Shown: positions 47,540 through 62,425, numbered from the stretch's first letter. The stretch: 64,000 nt of DNA from an uncultured Porphyromonadaceae bacterium (GCA_947174235.1 CAMWID010000006.1:1-64000); one strand, 5' to 3'. The notes: generated by a model from the sequence alone, not told the origin. Made by a program: numbers and translations.

Positions 47540-50500
47540 ATGACATCTATGAAGACTCCCGGCGGTCTTGCGCGTTTTCTCGTCTGCATGGCGATCGCGT
47601 TTATGGCTGCCCTCAATCCGGCGGGTGCCTTTGCGCAAGGCACGGTAACCGTCACAGGTCAGGTAACAGATGAACAGAACGAACCTCTTATCGGCGCCAC
47701 CGTAATGGTGAAAGGCTCATCTGTCGGTACGGCTACCGATATGGACGGTTCCTATTCTCTGACAGCCCCGAAGAATGCCGTTCTGGTATTTTCTTATGTG
47801 GGTTATAACTCAATCGAAGAGAAACTTAACGGAAGGACAACTGTCAATGTCAGAATGAGCGCTGACACTCAGCTTATGGACGAGGTTGTCGTGGTCGGTT
47901 ACGGCACACAGCGCCGAGGCTCCGTGACAGGCGCCGTGGCAAGTGTCAAGGGTTCCGAGATGCTTCAGACCAAGAGCGAGAACCCTCAGAACATGCTCAC
48001 CGGCCGTGTTCCGGGTCTGCGCGTATGGCAGAAGAGTTCTGAGCCGGGCACATATTCCAACAATATGGACGTGCGTGGTCTCGGCGCCCCGCTTGTGGTG
48101 ATCGACGGAGTTCCCCGCACGGTTGAAGATTTCCAGCGACTTAACGCTACCGACATTCAGGATGTGTCTGTACTTAAGGACGCGTCGGCAGCCATCTATG
48201 GCGTGCGTGCCGCGAACGGTGTGCTTCTCGTCACAACCAAGGGAGGCAACGCCGGGAAAGTGAATGTGACCTACAGCGGTTCCTACACTATCCAGAAGCC
48301 CAACAAGATGCCTGAGCTGGCAAGCGCGTACGACGCCATGACCATCTACAATGAGCAGAAATGGAACAACATCAACGGCGGTTCTATCGGTTTCAGTCAG
48401 GCTGATTTCGAGGCTCTCGCCAACGGCACACGCCGAGTGTCTGACTGGAACGACCTCGTGTTCTCCAACACCGCTCCCCAGACCCAGCATGATGTCAGCA
48501 TTTCCGGTGGTAACGACCGCAACCAGTATTATGTGAGCTTCGGCTATTTCTATCAGGAAGGTCTCTTCAAGAGCGGTGACCTCAACTATGATAAATATAA
48601 CGTGCGTGCCAACATCACGTCCGAAATTGTGAAGGGTCTCAAGTTCTATGCCAATCTCGCAGGGATGGCAGACTCCCGCAACACTCCCTACACATCTTCT
48701 GTAGATATCATCCGCAACTATTGGAAGCAAGGCGTTCTTTTCCCGGCTTATGCCGACCCCGAGAACACGATGCTGAACTATGAAGGTCTTGATCTTGAGC
48801 AGAACACCGTGGCTATGATGACTTCAGATATCAGCGGTCATCGCAAATACCGTCAGAAAACTTTCGAATCTTCTGCATATCTTAACTTTGACTTCGGTGC
48901 ATATGTGCCGGCGTTGAAAGGGCTTGAGGCTAAGGCGCTCGTAAGCTATGACTACCGTGTGGACGACAACGAGATCTACCGTAAGGAGTATTATCAATAT
49001 GCTTACGATCCTCTCACCGACAGCTATAACCAGAAGATCTACAACAGCAGCTCGCCGAGCAACCTGCGCCGTGAGTATTACTCAAAATCGCAGTTCCTGT
49101 ATCAGTTCCTTCTGAACTACAACCGTGAGTTCAACGAACTCCACAACGTAGGCGCCACTTTCGGCTGGGAGGGACAACGCCGCACAGGCGACAACTTCTA
49201 TGCAGTGCGTGATCTTGCGTTCTCCAATCCCTATCTGCTTGTCGGTGTGACAGAAGGTCAGATCGGAGCCATGGACGGAGGCAGCCTTTATGAATATACC
49301 AACAACGCACTCATCGGTCGTCTCAATTATTCATTCGCCGACCGTTATCTTCTCGAAGGTCAGTTCCGTTACGACGGTTCTTCCAAATTCGCCAAAGGTC
49401 ACCGCTGGGGTTTCTTCCCTTCGGTTTCAGCAGGCTGGAGAATTTCAGAAGAAGCTTTCTTCCGAAACACTGAGGCGCTTGATTTCATCAACAACCTGAA
49501 AGTCCGTGCCAGCTATGGTATGCTCGGTGACGACAGCGGCGTAAACTATGACTGGGCTATGGGCTATACTTATCCTTCAGGTATTCCTGCCGATAATGGT
49601 AACTACAACGGTTATTCTCCGGGTTATGTGTTCAACGGGCAGTATATTTCTGCAGCATCCCCGATGGCACTTCCGAACCTCGCAATTTCATGGTACAAGT
49701 CAAAGACATTTGACGTAGGTGTGGATTTCGATATGCGCAACGGTCTTTTCGGATTCTCTTTCGACTATTTCCACCGCAAGCGTACAGGTCTTTACGAACG
49801 CAACAATGGCGCGTTGCCTACAGTGGTGGGAGCCACAGCCCCACGTGAGAATATCAACAGCGACTCTCATATGGGTATGGAGCTTGAACTCCGTCATTCA
49901 AACCGTGTGGGAGAAGTGACATATAATCTGCGTGGAATGGTGACGATCACCCGCAACAAATATCTCTATGCCGCCAACAAGGGTCCTTGGGCAAACTCAT
50001 ATGACCGTTGGAAGAACGATAACCTGAACAACCGTTATCAGGGCGTTCAGTTCGGTTATACCTCCGCAGGCAGATACCATAACTGGAACGACATTTGGAA
50101 TTACGCCGGTTATCAGGAGAAAGATGTTCTCCCCGGCGACTACAAGTATGAAGACTGGAACGGCGACGGCGAGATCAACGGACTTGACGAGCATCCTTTC
50201 GCTTTCGACCAGACTCCCTGGATGAACTATTCGCTCAATATAGGCGTAAACTGGCGGGACTTCGATTTCTCCATGCTCTGGCAGGGTTCGGCGCTTGGTT
50301 CAATGGAATACAAGGAGCCGCTGTACTCTATCTGGGGCGACATGGGCGGCGGTATCCTCCAACAGTACACTGACCGTTGGCATCCGGTGAATCCTACAGC
50401 TGATCCCTACGATCCCGCTACTGAATGGGTGTCCGGATATTATGCATACACCGGTCGTTATCCGAAGTCTAATTCATCTTTCAACCGTGTAAGCACCGAT

Positions 50501-50707
50501 TATCTGCGTCTGAAGAGCATCGAACTCGGCTACACTCTACCTAAGAGGATCACACGCGAGACAAGTCTCCGTCTCTATTTCAACGCATACAACCTTCTTA
50601 CTTTCACAAAGGTGAAATTCGTTGACCCGGAACATCCGGACGATGATCTCGGACGTATGTATCCTCTCAACAAGACCTTCACGTTCGGTCTTACTTTCTC
50701 CTATTAA
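47540..50707 (+). CDS. SusC/RagA-family TonB-linked outer membrane protein
   Basis: 1055 aa; 'GQVTDEQNEPLIGATVMVKGSSVGTATDMDGSYSL', 'LMDEVVVVGYGTQRRGSVTGAVASVKG', C-terminal beta-barrel ending FGLTFSY. Confidence 0.96.
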   Translation: MTSMKTPGGLARFLVCMAIAFMAALNPAGAFAQGTVTVTGQVTDEQNEPLIGATVMVKGSSVGTATDMDGSYSLTAPKNAVLVFSYVGYNSIEEKLNGRTTVNVRMSADTQLMDEVVVVGYGTQRRGSVTGAVASVKGSEMLQTKSENPQNMLTGRVPGLRVWQKSSEPGTYSNNMDVRGLGAPLVVIDGVPRTVEDFQRLNATDIQDVSVLKDASAAIYGVRAANGVLLVTTKGGNAGKVNVTYSGSYTIQKPNKMPELASAYDAMTIYNEQKWNNINGGSIGFSQADFEALANGTRRVSDWNDLVFSNTAPQTQHDVSISGGNDRNQYYVSFGYFYQEGLFKSGDLNYDKYNVRANITSEIVKGLKFYANLAGMADSRNTPYTSSVDIIRNYWKQGVLFPAYADPENTMLNYEGLDLEQNTVAMMTSDISGHRKYRQKTFESSAYLNFDFGAYVPALKGLEAKALVSYDYRVDDNEIYRKEYYQYAYDPLTDSYNQKIYNSSSPSNLRREYYSKSQFLYQFLLNYNREFNELHNVGATFGWEGQRRTGDNFYAVRDLAFSNPYLLVGVTEGQIGAMDGGSLYEYTNNALIGRLNYSFADRYLLEGQFRYDGSSKFAKGHRWGFFPSVSAGWRISEEAFFRNTEALDFINNLKVRASYGMLGDDSGVNYDWAMGYTYPSGIPADNGNYNGYSPGYVFNGQYISAASPMALPNLAISWYKSKTFDVGVDFDMRNGLFGFSFDYFHRKRTGLYERNNGALPTVVGATAPRENINSDSHMGMELELRHSNRVGEVTYNLRGMVTITRNKYLYAANKGPWANSYDRWKNDNLNNRYQGVQFGYTSAGRYHNWNDIWNYAGYQEKDVLPGDYKYEDWNGDGEINGLDEHPFAFDQTPWMNYSLNIGVNWRDFDFSMLWQGSALGSMEYKEPLYSIWGDMGGGILQQYTDRWHPVNPTADPYDPATEWVSGYYAYTGRYPKSNSSFNRVSTDYLRLKSIELGYTLPKRITRETSLRLYFNAYNLLTFTKVKFVDPEHPDDDLGRMYPLNKTFTFGLTFSY

Positions 50708-50728
50708 TCCAATAATTGACCATACAAC

Positions 50729-52789
50729 ATGAAAAAGATATTATTTTCAGCTCTTCTCGGCGCCTGTCTGCTGACTTCCTGCCAGGATATGGATATACCA
50801 CCCAAGAATATCGTTACATCTGACGATCTTCTTTCGACCGAATCCGGTATGGACATCTACATGGCGCGCATGTATTCTACGATGCCTTTCGAGGATTTCA
50901 AGTATCTCGCCGAGCGCGGTCTTAACAGCTACAACGGCTGGCTTGCAGGTTTCGGTTTTGACGGTACGGGCGACGCGGTAAACCGCGACGGCTATTGCCG
51001 CGCGTTCACCGGTGAGAACGAGGCTTATTGGGGGAATGCGTTCACTCTTCTCCGCGATGCCAACTTCCTTATCGAAAATCTTCCAAATTATAAAGGAAAT
51101 TATCCAGAAATCACATACAATGATTATCTTGGCGAGGCTTATTTCGTAAGGGCATACGTGTTTTATGCACTCGCAAAACGTTACGGCGGTATCCCCTTGG
51201 TGACAAGAGTGATAAGCTATCCAGCTTCGAGCGACGAACTTGAGGTGCCCCGTTCAAGCGAGGAGGAAACCTGGAATCAGATCTGCTCCGATTTTGATAT
51301 GGCTGCCCAGCTGATGATGCCGAAAAGCCCCAAAAGAGGGTATGCCAACAAGTATGTGGCATTGGCTGTGAAATCTCAGGCTATGCTTTACGCCGGTTCC
51401 GTTGCTAAATATAACGAGACTGTCTCCGGCCGTCTCACAGGTCTCGGACAGAAGACGGGCGTGCGTGTGATGGGTTTTGATCAGGCAACTGCAGCCGAGG
51501 CTTCTAAACGCTATTTCACCGAGGCATACAAGGCTGCACGCGAAGTTATGGAAAACGGCGGTTATAGTCTCTATATGAAGAAATGGGCGGAAGGCGACAG
51601 AAGTGCAATGCGTCAGAACATGATTGACATGATCTCAGACACCGACAGCCCTGAGAATATCTGGATCCGTGAGTATATCTATCCCACTACAACTCACTCA
51701 TTCGATGCCTACAACGCACCTTATGTATTCCGTTCTCCTTTGAGCAGTGCGGTTTGTCCGACTGCCGATTTCGTGGAGCTTTTCGAAGGCTTCGAACGTT
51801 ATCCCGACGGAACTCTTAAGGTGACCACCGGCAATTCAAATACAGAGGGTACATATATAATGTATGACAATGTCGGCGACTTCTATAAGAATGCGGAGCC
51901 GCGTCTCCTTTCTTACCTTATCGCTCCGGGCGACCAGTTCAAGGGTCAGACAATGGAGATATATGCCGGCGTATATACCGGAACCACACCTGTCAAACCC
52001 CTGATGAGAGATTATTCCTATCAGGCTCAGGGCGACAACTATCAGAATCTGGATATAGCGCAAGGTGACAACCGAACTCTTTACATGACCCCCGATCCCA
52101 ACAATCAGACCATTGTGACGCTCCCTGACGGTTCGAAGATGAATGCCGCGGGTGCCAACGGACCTTTCTATAATTACAATGAGTCGGCGATGACAGGTCT
52201 TTTGGGAAGGAAATGGCTTAAGGACGATCCCTCGTTCACAGCACGTGAAGGCAACAGCGACCAGCACTATATACTCGTGCGTTATGCGGAGGTTCTTTTG
52301 AATGCGGCTGAGGCGGCTGTTGAGCTTTCAATCGCGGGTGCTGCTTCTCCCGACGGTTCCGACATGCTTGGTGTGGCGACAGATGCAATCAATGATATCC
52401 GTCGCCGTGCAGGCGCGACGCTTCTCGCAAGTAAGCTTACCGGCAGCAACGAGAGCCGTAACGAGGTGCGTAAGGAACGTCGCAAGGAGACTGCTTTCGA
52501 GACAGGTACAAAATGGGATCTCCGTCGCTGGCGTGTGAACGACTATGACAACCGCGACGGTTTCTGGGGCGAAGAACGCGACAAAGATAAATTCAGCTCT
52601 AATTCCCACTACCGTTTCCGCGGCATCTATCCTTTCTATTCAGCCACCGATAAGAAATGGTTCTTTGATGTGAAGTTTGAGTGTCTCGCCCACAAGCAAT
52701 TCGAATATAATCCTATTGATTATTATTTTGGAATCCCCGGCAACGAAGTGGTGAAGAGCAAGGTAATAGATCAGCAGCCCAACCGTTAA
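50729..52789 (+). CDS. SusD/RagB-family lipoprotein
   Basis: 686 aa; lipobox LLTSCQDMD; 'GEAYFVRAYVFYALAKRYGGIPLVTRV', 'RYAEVLLNAAEAAVEL', 'ERRKETAFETGTKWDLRRWR'. Confidence 0.95.
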   Translation: MKKILFSALLGACLLTSCQDMDIPPKNIVTSDDLLSTESGMDIYMARMYSTMPFEDFKYLAERGLNSYNGWLAGFGFDGTGDAVNRDGYCRAFTGENEAYWGNAFTLLRDANFLIENLPNYKGNYPEITYNDYLGEAYFVRAYVFYALAKRYGGIPLVTRVISYPASSDELEVPRSSEEETWNQICSDFDMAAQLMMPKSPKRGYANKYVALAVKSQAMLYAGSVAKYNETVSGRLTGLGQKTGVRVMGFDQATAAEASKRYFTEAYKAAREVMENGGYSLYMKKWAEGDRSAMRQNMIDMISDTDSPENIWIREYIYPTTTHSFDAYNAPYVFRSPLSSAVCPTADFVELFEGFERYPDGTLKVTTGNSNTEGTYIMYDNVGDFYKNAEPRLLSYLIAPGDQFKGQTMEIYAGVYTGTTPVKPLMRDYSYQAQGDNYQNLDIAQGDNRTLYMTPDPNNQTIVTLPDGSKMNAAGANGPFYNYNESAMTGLLGRKWLKDDPSFTAREGNSDQHYILVRYAEVLLNAAEAAVELSIAGAASPDGSDMLGVATDAINDIRRRAGATLLASKLTGSNESRNEVRKERRKETAFETGTKWDLRRWRVNDYDNRDGFWGEERDKDKFSSNSHYRFRGIYPFYSATDKKWFFDVKFECLAHKQFEYNPIDYYFGIPGNEVVKSKVIDQQPNR

Positions 52790-52801
52790 TAAAGAGGGTT
52801 C

Positions 52802-52941
52802 GGGTTTAGAGTTTGGAATCAAGGGTTCCGGGTCCGGATACGGATTCGACCCGGCCCGGGACCCTGACTCATAAATCCTTCTCCGGATTAAAGTCCGGAC
52901 AACTTCAATATCTCAAAATCATAAACTCTCAATCTAAACCC
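52802..52941 (+). other. structured intercistronic region between SusD and the DUF3823 gene
   Basis: 13-bp stem (two G-U) 52822-52834/52853-52865 nested inside a 9-bp repeat gggtttaga (52802-52810) / tctaaaccc (52933-52941). Confidence 0.55.
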
Positions 52942-52992
52942 CAAGCGGCTCTTGAAATTTTAACAGCTGCTTAAATATAAATATATAACGAA

Positions 52993-53808
52993 ATGAAACA
53001 GTTTAAGATATTCGGCATGACAGCCGCCCTTCTGATGCTCTCGTCTTGCAGCATGTTTGAAATCGACAACTACGACGCTCCCGAAGAGACGATCCAGGGC
53101 GAGGTGGTGGATGTGGCAACCGGAAATCCGGTGCTGACAGATCAGGGAAGCGAAGGTATCCGCGTGCGTCTCACAGAACTCAGCTGGGGCGACAACGTGG
53201 AGCATAACCCTGATTTTTTCTGTATGTCTGACGGCACTTTCCGGAACACCAAAATTTTCAAAGGTCATTACAACGTGCGAGTCGACGGTCCGTTCATCCC
53301 TCTTGTGCGTGAGACGACTGACGGCATGCTCCTCGCTGACGAGACGATAAACACCGACATAAAAGGCACCACAAAAGTACGCTTCGAGGTTCAGCCCTTT
53401 CTCAATGTGAAGATTGTGGGCGATCCGACTGTAAGCAACGGTGTCGTAAAGGCGAAGGTCGTAGTGGAGAGAGGTGTCTCGGAGAGTGAGTTCCGCGACA
53501 AGATCGAGCCGATGGGCAACTGGAGCGACAGCTATCTCAACGTGACCGACATCCAGTTCTTTGTAAGCTACTCCAATTCAGTAGGCTATCGTGCCCGCGA
53601 CGACCGTTGGTCAAGCAGCATCAGCTACACAGGCAACAGTTTCAACGATCTGTTGGGCGAGACAATCACAATCACTTCCAACGGCGAGATCCCCTCGGGT
53701 CGGAAAGTGTGGGTACGCGCGGCGGCACGAATCAACTTCGACACCCCCGTCGGCAGCGGCACACGTCGCTGGAACTACTCGGAACCAGTGGAGGTTATGA
53801 TCCCTTGA
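52993..53808 (+). CDS. DUF3823 domain-containing PUL lipoprotein
   Basis: 271 aa; lipobox LMLSSCSMFEIDNYDAPEETIQGEVVD; 'TFRNTKIFKGHYNVRVDGPF'; position after SusCD. Confidence 0.88.
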   Translation: MKQFKIFGMTAALLMLSSCSMFEIDNYDAPEETIQGEVVDVATGNPVLTDQGSEGIRVRLTELSWGDNVEHNPDFFCMSDGTFRNTKIFKGHYNVRVDGPFIPLVRETTDGMLLADETINTDIKGTTKVRFEVQPFLNVKIVGDPTVSNGVVKAKVVVERGVSESEFRDKIEPMGNWSDSYLNVTDIQFFVSYSNSVGYRARDDRWSSSISYTGNSFNDLLGETITITSNGEIPSGRKVWVRAAARINFDTPVGSGTRRWNYSEPVEVMIP

Positions 53809-53902
53809 CAACAGGTTACACAGCAATGCAATAATACAATAGGAATAAAAACACAGATTATATATCGCGGGACTTTCGTTTTGTAAACGGGAAATCCTTC
53901 AG

Positions 53903-53937
53903 GAGGAGGCTGATCTTCGGATCGTCTCCTCTTTTTT
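53903..53937 (+). terminator. intrinsic terminator at the end of PUL B
   Basis: gaggag-gct-gatc-TTCG-gatc-gt-ctcctc followed by tttttt. Confidence 0.8.
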
Positions 53938-53992
53938 ATGGGTGAACGGAAGATTTATCATGGCAAAATGACAATATACAAAAATAATTATG

Positions 53993-54000
53993 TAAATTTG
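53993..54000 (+). promoter_or_regulatory. candidate -7 box for marC
   Basis: TAAATTTG (TAnnTTTG) 64 nt upstream of the start. Confidence 0.4.
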
Positions 54001-54063
54001 CAAAACAATCTTATCCGATTCTTTAAATTTATAAAGCATACAGAAACCTAAACAACTGACCTC

Positions 54064-54711
54064 ATGGAAAATCTATTACCATTTGCATTTATTTGCCTGA
54101 CCTCTTTCTTCACTCTGGCAAATCCGTTGGGCACGATGCCCGTGTTCCTTTCAATGACCAAAGGGATGGACAATGCACAGCGTGGAAGGATAGTGCGGCG
54201 TGCATGTATCATGTCTCTGATAATCCTTATAGGTTTTACAATCGGTGGACAGATACTGTTCTCCCTGTTCGGAATCTCCGCTAACGGATTCCGGATAGCG
54301 GCGGGTTTCATTATCCTTAAAATAGGTTTTGACATGCTTCAGGCGAAATATTCCAATGTTAAGCTCAGTGATGAAGAGGTGAAGGTTTATGCCGACGACA
54401 TATCTATAACTCCTCTGGCGATCCCGATGCTGTGCGGACCGGGAGCCATAGCCAACGGTATCATGCTTATGGAAAATGCCACGACCTGGCAGATGAAAGT
54501 GACTCTTCTTCTCAGCATAGCCGTGATCTATCTTCTCACATATGTGATACTCAGGGCTTCGACACGGCTTGTGCCCATACTTGGAGAGACAGGCAACAAT
54601 GTGATGATGCGTCTTATGGGTCTTATCCTCATGGTGATCGCCGTGGAATGCTTTGTCGGAGGTCTAAAGCCGGTCCTTGTAGACATCATCCATGCCGGCC
54701 TTGCAAATTAA
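54064..54711 (+). CDS. MarC family integral membrane protein
   Basis: 215 aa; 'LTSFFTLANPLGTMPVFLSMT', 'ITPLAIPMLCGPGAIANGIML', multiple TMs. Confidence 0.92.
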   Translation: MENLLPFAFICLTSFFTLANPLGTMPVFLSMTKGMDNAQRGRIVRRACIMSLIILIGFTIGGQILFSLFGISANGFRIAAGFIILKIGFDMLQAKYSNVKLSDEEVKVYADDISITPLAIPMLCGPGAIANGIMLMENATTWQMKVTLLLSIAVIYLLTYVILRASTRLVPILGETGNNVMMRLMGLILMVIAVECFVGGLKPVLVDIIHAGLAN

Positions 54712-54714
54712 TCT

Positions 54715-54771
54715 CATTACAAAATGGAGCTGTGTCAAAACTGAATTACGACACAGCTCCATTCTGTAATG
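54715..54771. terminator. long inverted repeat, likely bidirectional terminator
   Basis: cattacaaaatggagctgtgtc / gacacagctccattctgtaatg, 21/22 paired, 13-nt loop; between convergent genes. Confidence 0.6.
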
Positions 54772-54830
54772 TATGGAAAGATCATGCATTGCCTTGAGAG
54801 TGGCACCCTCCGGGAAGAAATCTCATATGG

Positions 54831-55247
54831 TTATTGCCGCTTGTAGCGGACTGCAATCTTTTTTCTGAGGTAATGGTCTAAGACGAGAAGGATGGCTGAA
54901 ACAGGAAGCAGACTTGTGAGCATATCGGCGCTTGAAGACCATGAGGTTTCAAAGCTTTTTATCATTTCAGTTGTCGTTTGAACCGTGGATACCTTGCTTG
55001 CGGCAAATGTGGCGGCGGAGGTGTGTAAGGTTTCGTTAAACATGTCGCCGAAAAAGTAGACTAATGTGAATATCGCCACAAAGGCGGCGACAGCATATCC
55101 GGCTATTCCCCACCACATGTCTCTGCGTTTCCTGCGTTTTTCCACAGCCCTGATCTCATTCATAATTTCAAATGAAAAATCAGGAGGAAGCCGACGGCTT
55201 CTTCCTCTCTCTTCAAGAGCTTTATATAAAGGAGATTGTTTATTCAT
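54831..55247 (-). CDS. two-TM membrane protein, putative anti-sigma partner
   Basis: 138 aa; N-terminal basic cytosolic segment 'PPDFSFEIMNEIRAVEKRRKRRDMWW', two TMs; start overlaps the ECF sigma ORF by 8 nt. Confidence 0.55.
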   Translation of the reverse strand: MNKQSPLYKALEERGRSRRLPPDFSFEIMNEIRAVEKRRKRRDMWWGIAGYAVAAFVAIFTLVYFFGDMFNETLHTSAATFAASKVSTVQTTTEMIKSFETSWSSSADMLTSLLPVSAILLVLDHYLRKKIAVRYKRQ

Positions 55248-55794
55248 ATTTACCGGATAGTTTGTTGATCAACACATATAATTTTTTTCGGGTGCGCATC
55301 AGTCTTACTTTTGCTGCCGATTCTCCTATGCGCATCATGTCTGCCACCTCTTTCAAGGGGATTCCCTCGAAGTAATGAAACGAGATCAGAGCGCGTTCAT
55401 CCACGGAGAGCGCCTCGATTGCTTCCGGAAGTGCGGCAAGACGGGGATTGTCTGATTCAAGAAAGCTGTCAACTCTGGCATCCGGGAGATTGTTTAATGT
55501 CGCCTCGTCGATAGGGGTGGTTTCCACCTTCTTGCGCCTTGTGTGGCTGACAGCCTCGTTGTAGGCAATCCTGTAGAGCCAAGTGGAAAATGTGCTTCGG
55601 AAATCAAATTTCTCAAGATTTCTATAGGCATTGACAAACACATCCTGGGTTATCTCTTCGGCATCATCCTCACGGCTTACAATCTTCACGACAAGTGAGA
55701 AAACCTGTTGTGAATATCGGTCCATCAGAATCTTGTAGGATTCGGTGCTTCCGTCAATAACCCGGCGTATTATGTGTCTGTCATTATTTTCCAC
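55240..55794 (-). CDS. ECF-type RNA polymerase sigma-70 factor
   Basis: 184 aa; region 2 'DAEEITQDVFVNAYRNLEKFDFRSTFSTWLYRIAYNEAVSHTRRKK', region 4 'ALISFHYFEGIPLKEVADMMRIGESAAKVRLMRTRKKL'. Confidence 0.95.
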   Translation of the reverse strand: MENNDRHIIRRVIDGSTESYKILMDRYSQQVFSLVVKIVSREDDAEEITQDVFVNAYRNLEKFDFRSTFSTWLYRIAYNEAVSHTRRKKVETTPIDEATLNNLPDARVDSFLESDNPRLAALPEAIEALSVDERALISFHYFEGIPLKEVADMMRIGESAAKVRLMRTRKKLYVLINKLSGKYE

Positions 55795-55929
55795 GTTAGA
55801 TTAGACGAACCTTCACTCCTTCAGGTTACAAAAATACAAAAAAAATTTTTTTTTGAGAAATATGTAACCAATCTTGTAGCCATATCGTCTAAAGAAACAG
55901 AAAAATCAAAATTAAAAAACTTAAAAAAT

Positions 55930-56319
55930 ATGTATAACTTGACACCGATAGTTGTTACGGGAATTATCTTCCTGACAGTCTACAAAGTTTTCGACCTTTT
56001 TGTCCGTCGCAAAGAGCGCATGGCATTGATTGAGAAAATCAGTACCGAAATGACAGGTAATATTGACCTTTCCAAACTCGGAGGCATTTTGAATCCTCCG
56101 TCCGACAACCGGTTTGCAGCCCTTAAATGGGGATGCCTTGCAGTCGGTCTCGGCGCGGGGATTATGGTTGGTTTCTTTATTTATGTCAATTGCCCTATGG
56201 CGCAGCAGGAATGGGGTCTCAGGGAAATGATGTATGGCTCTATGTTTCTGATAGGGGGAGGTCTTGGATTGATAAGCGCTTTCATTATCGAGATGAAGGT
56301 GAGAAAACCGAAAGACTGA
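55930..56319 (+). CDS. small membrane protein (DUF6249-like), hypothetical
   Basis: ORF 55774..56319; likely start MYNLTPIVVTGIIFLTVYKVFDLFVRRKER; three TMs; divergent from the ECF sigma. Confidence 0.7.
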   Translation: MYNLTPIVVTGIIFLTVYKVFDLFVRRKERMALIEKISTEMTGNIDLSKLGGILNPPSDNRFAALKWGCLAVGLGAGIMVGFFIYVNCPMAQQEWGLREMMYGSMFLIGGGLGLISAFIIEMKVRKPKD

Positions 56320-56330
56320 CATTCACCAAT

Positions 56331-56378
56331 AAAAACAATAAAGGAACAATCTCAGCAGATTGTTCCTTTATTGTTTTT
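56331..56378. terminator. bidirectional terminator
   Basis: 22-bp perfect inverted repeat aaaaacaataaaggaacaatct-cagc-agattgttcctttattgttttt between convergent genes. Confidence 0.92.
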
Positions 56379-56389
56379 GTTACTTATGG

Positions 56390-61398
<5,009 letters not shown>

Positions 61399-61456
61399 GT
61401 GGAGGTTTTGTCGGGCTTAAAGAGTTTTTTCAAAAAGATGAGGAGAGAGGAATTTA

Positions 61457-62425
61457 TTAATCACTTAAAGAGATAGCGTTTATTTCTGCAACGTGAGTAG
61501 ACCACTTTCCATTGTAAACGGCAGTGATGGTGAGCTTAAAAAATCTTGCCTGTTTGAATCCCGGGAAGTAAGTCCGGAACTCTTCGGCGCCTCCGGCAGG
61601 CAATCCACTGAATGTACCTGCGCTCTCCCAAGATTCTCCGTCAAGGCTTGTCTCCATAGTGATTTCTTGAGGCCATCCTTCACCATGATCTCTTGTAATG
61701 AACTGGAACCCTAACATTTTGACCTCTTCCCCCATGTCAACAATTATGTGGTGGGGAGGTTGGTCTTCGCCTCCTTTCCATTGGGTGTGCCAGAATGTAT
61801 TGTTTTTACCATCGAATGCGTGTATCGCATGACCGTTGTCGCTTCCTTCTCCACTTGTCTCTTCAGAAGATACTTCCACAATTTCCCAGTTGCTTCTGTC
61901 AGCCAAAGGCATATTCCAGACATCTTCGGCACCACTCAACAGATAATAGATGGTCTGCTGTTTATTGTCGCAATTCCCGCCTGAAACTGTTGAGATTGTT
62001 ATTGGAAGAAGATATGAATCAAATGGGCGTAGTTTACCTGAAGCTTCGACATTGAGTGTCAGGTCTTCTGATATGGATGATCCTGACGGAATCGTTCCTT
62101 CTTTTGTGAGGGTGTAGCAATCGGCGGGAAGCAGGTTATATTTTGTGCCACAGTTTTCGTTATATTCCACCACTTTCTCCGGATTGACTTCGAGGGTGAA
62201 CTTGATTTCTGAATCTACGTCCATACCTGATGCCGTGGCATAGTCGCTGCCTGTCACTGCCACATGAAATATCTCTGTTAGTGGCTCGCTGAGATTAAAA
62301 TTTCTGACTTGCAATGTTTTTGCCTCCGGAATATAGACCGGCACGCTATTGTTGTCGTCGCATCCGGTCGCTATTGCCAAGATGGCGAGAGAGGGGAGTA
62401 TTAATAAATTTTTATATGGTCTCAT
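61457..62425 (-). CDS. DUF1735 + F5/8 type C (discoidin) lipoprotein, putative surface glycan-binding protein
   Basis: 322 aa; lipobox LAIATGCDDN; DUF1735-like 'FTLEVNPEKVVEYNENCGTKYNLLPADCYTL'; C-terminal 'AIHAFDGKNNTFWHTQWKGGEDQPPHHIIVDMGEE'. Confidence 0.88.
   Translation of the reverse strand: MRPYKNLLILPSLAILAIATGCDDNNSVPVYIPEAKTLQVRNFNLSEPLTEIFHVAVTGSDYATASGMDVDSEIKFTLEVNPEKVVEYNENCGTKYNLLPADCYTLTKEGTIPSGSSISEDLTLNVEASGKLRPFDSYLLPITISTVSGGNCDNKQQTIYYLLSGAEDVWNMPLADRSNWEIVEVSSEETSGEGSDNGHAIHAFDGKNNTFWHTQWKGGEDQPPHHIIVDMGEEVKMLGFQFITRDHGEGWPQEITMETSLDGESWESAGTFSGLPAGGAEEFRTYFPGFKQARFFKLTITAVYNGKWSTHVAEINAISLSD

Noticed and set aside
47810-48730. 306 aa minus-strand ORF antisense to SusC
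   Set aside because: Shadow ORF opposite the highly conserved SusC plug region; low-information sequence.
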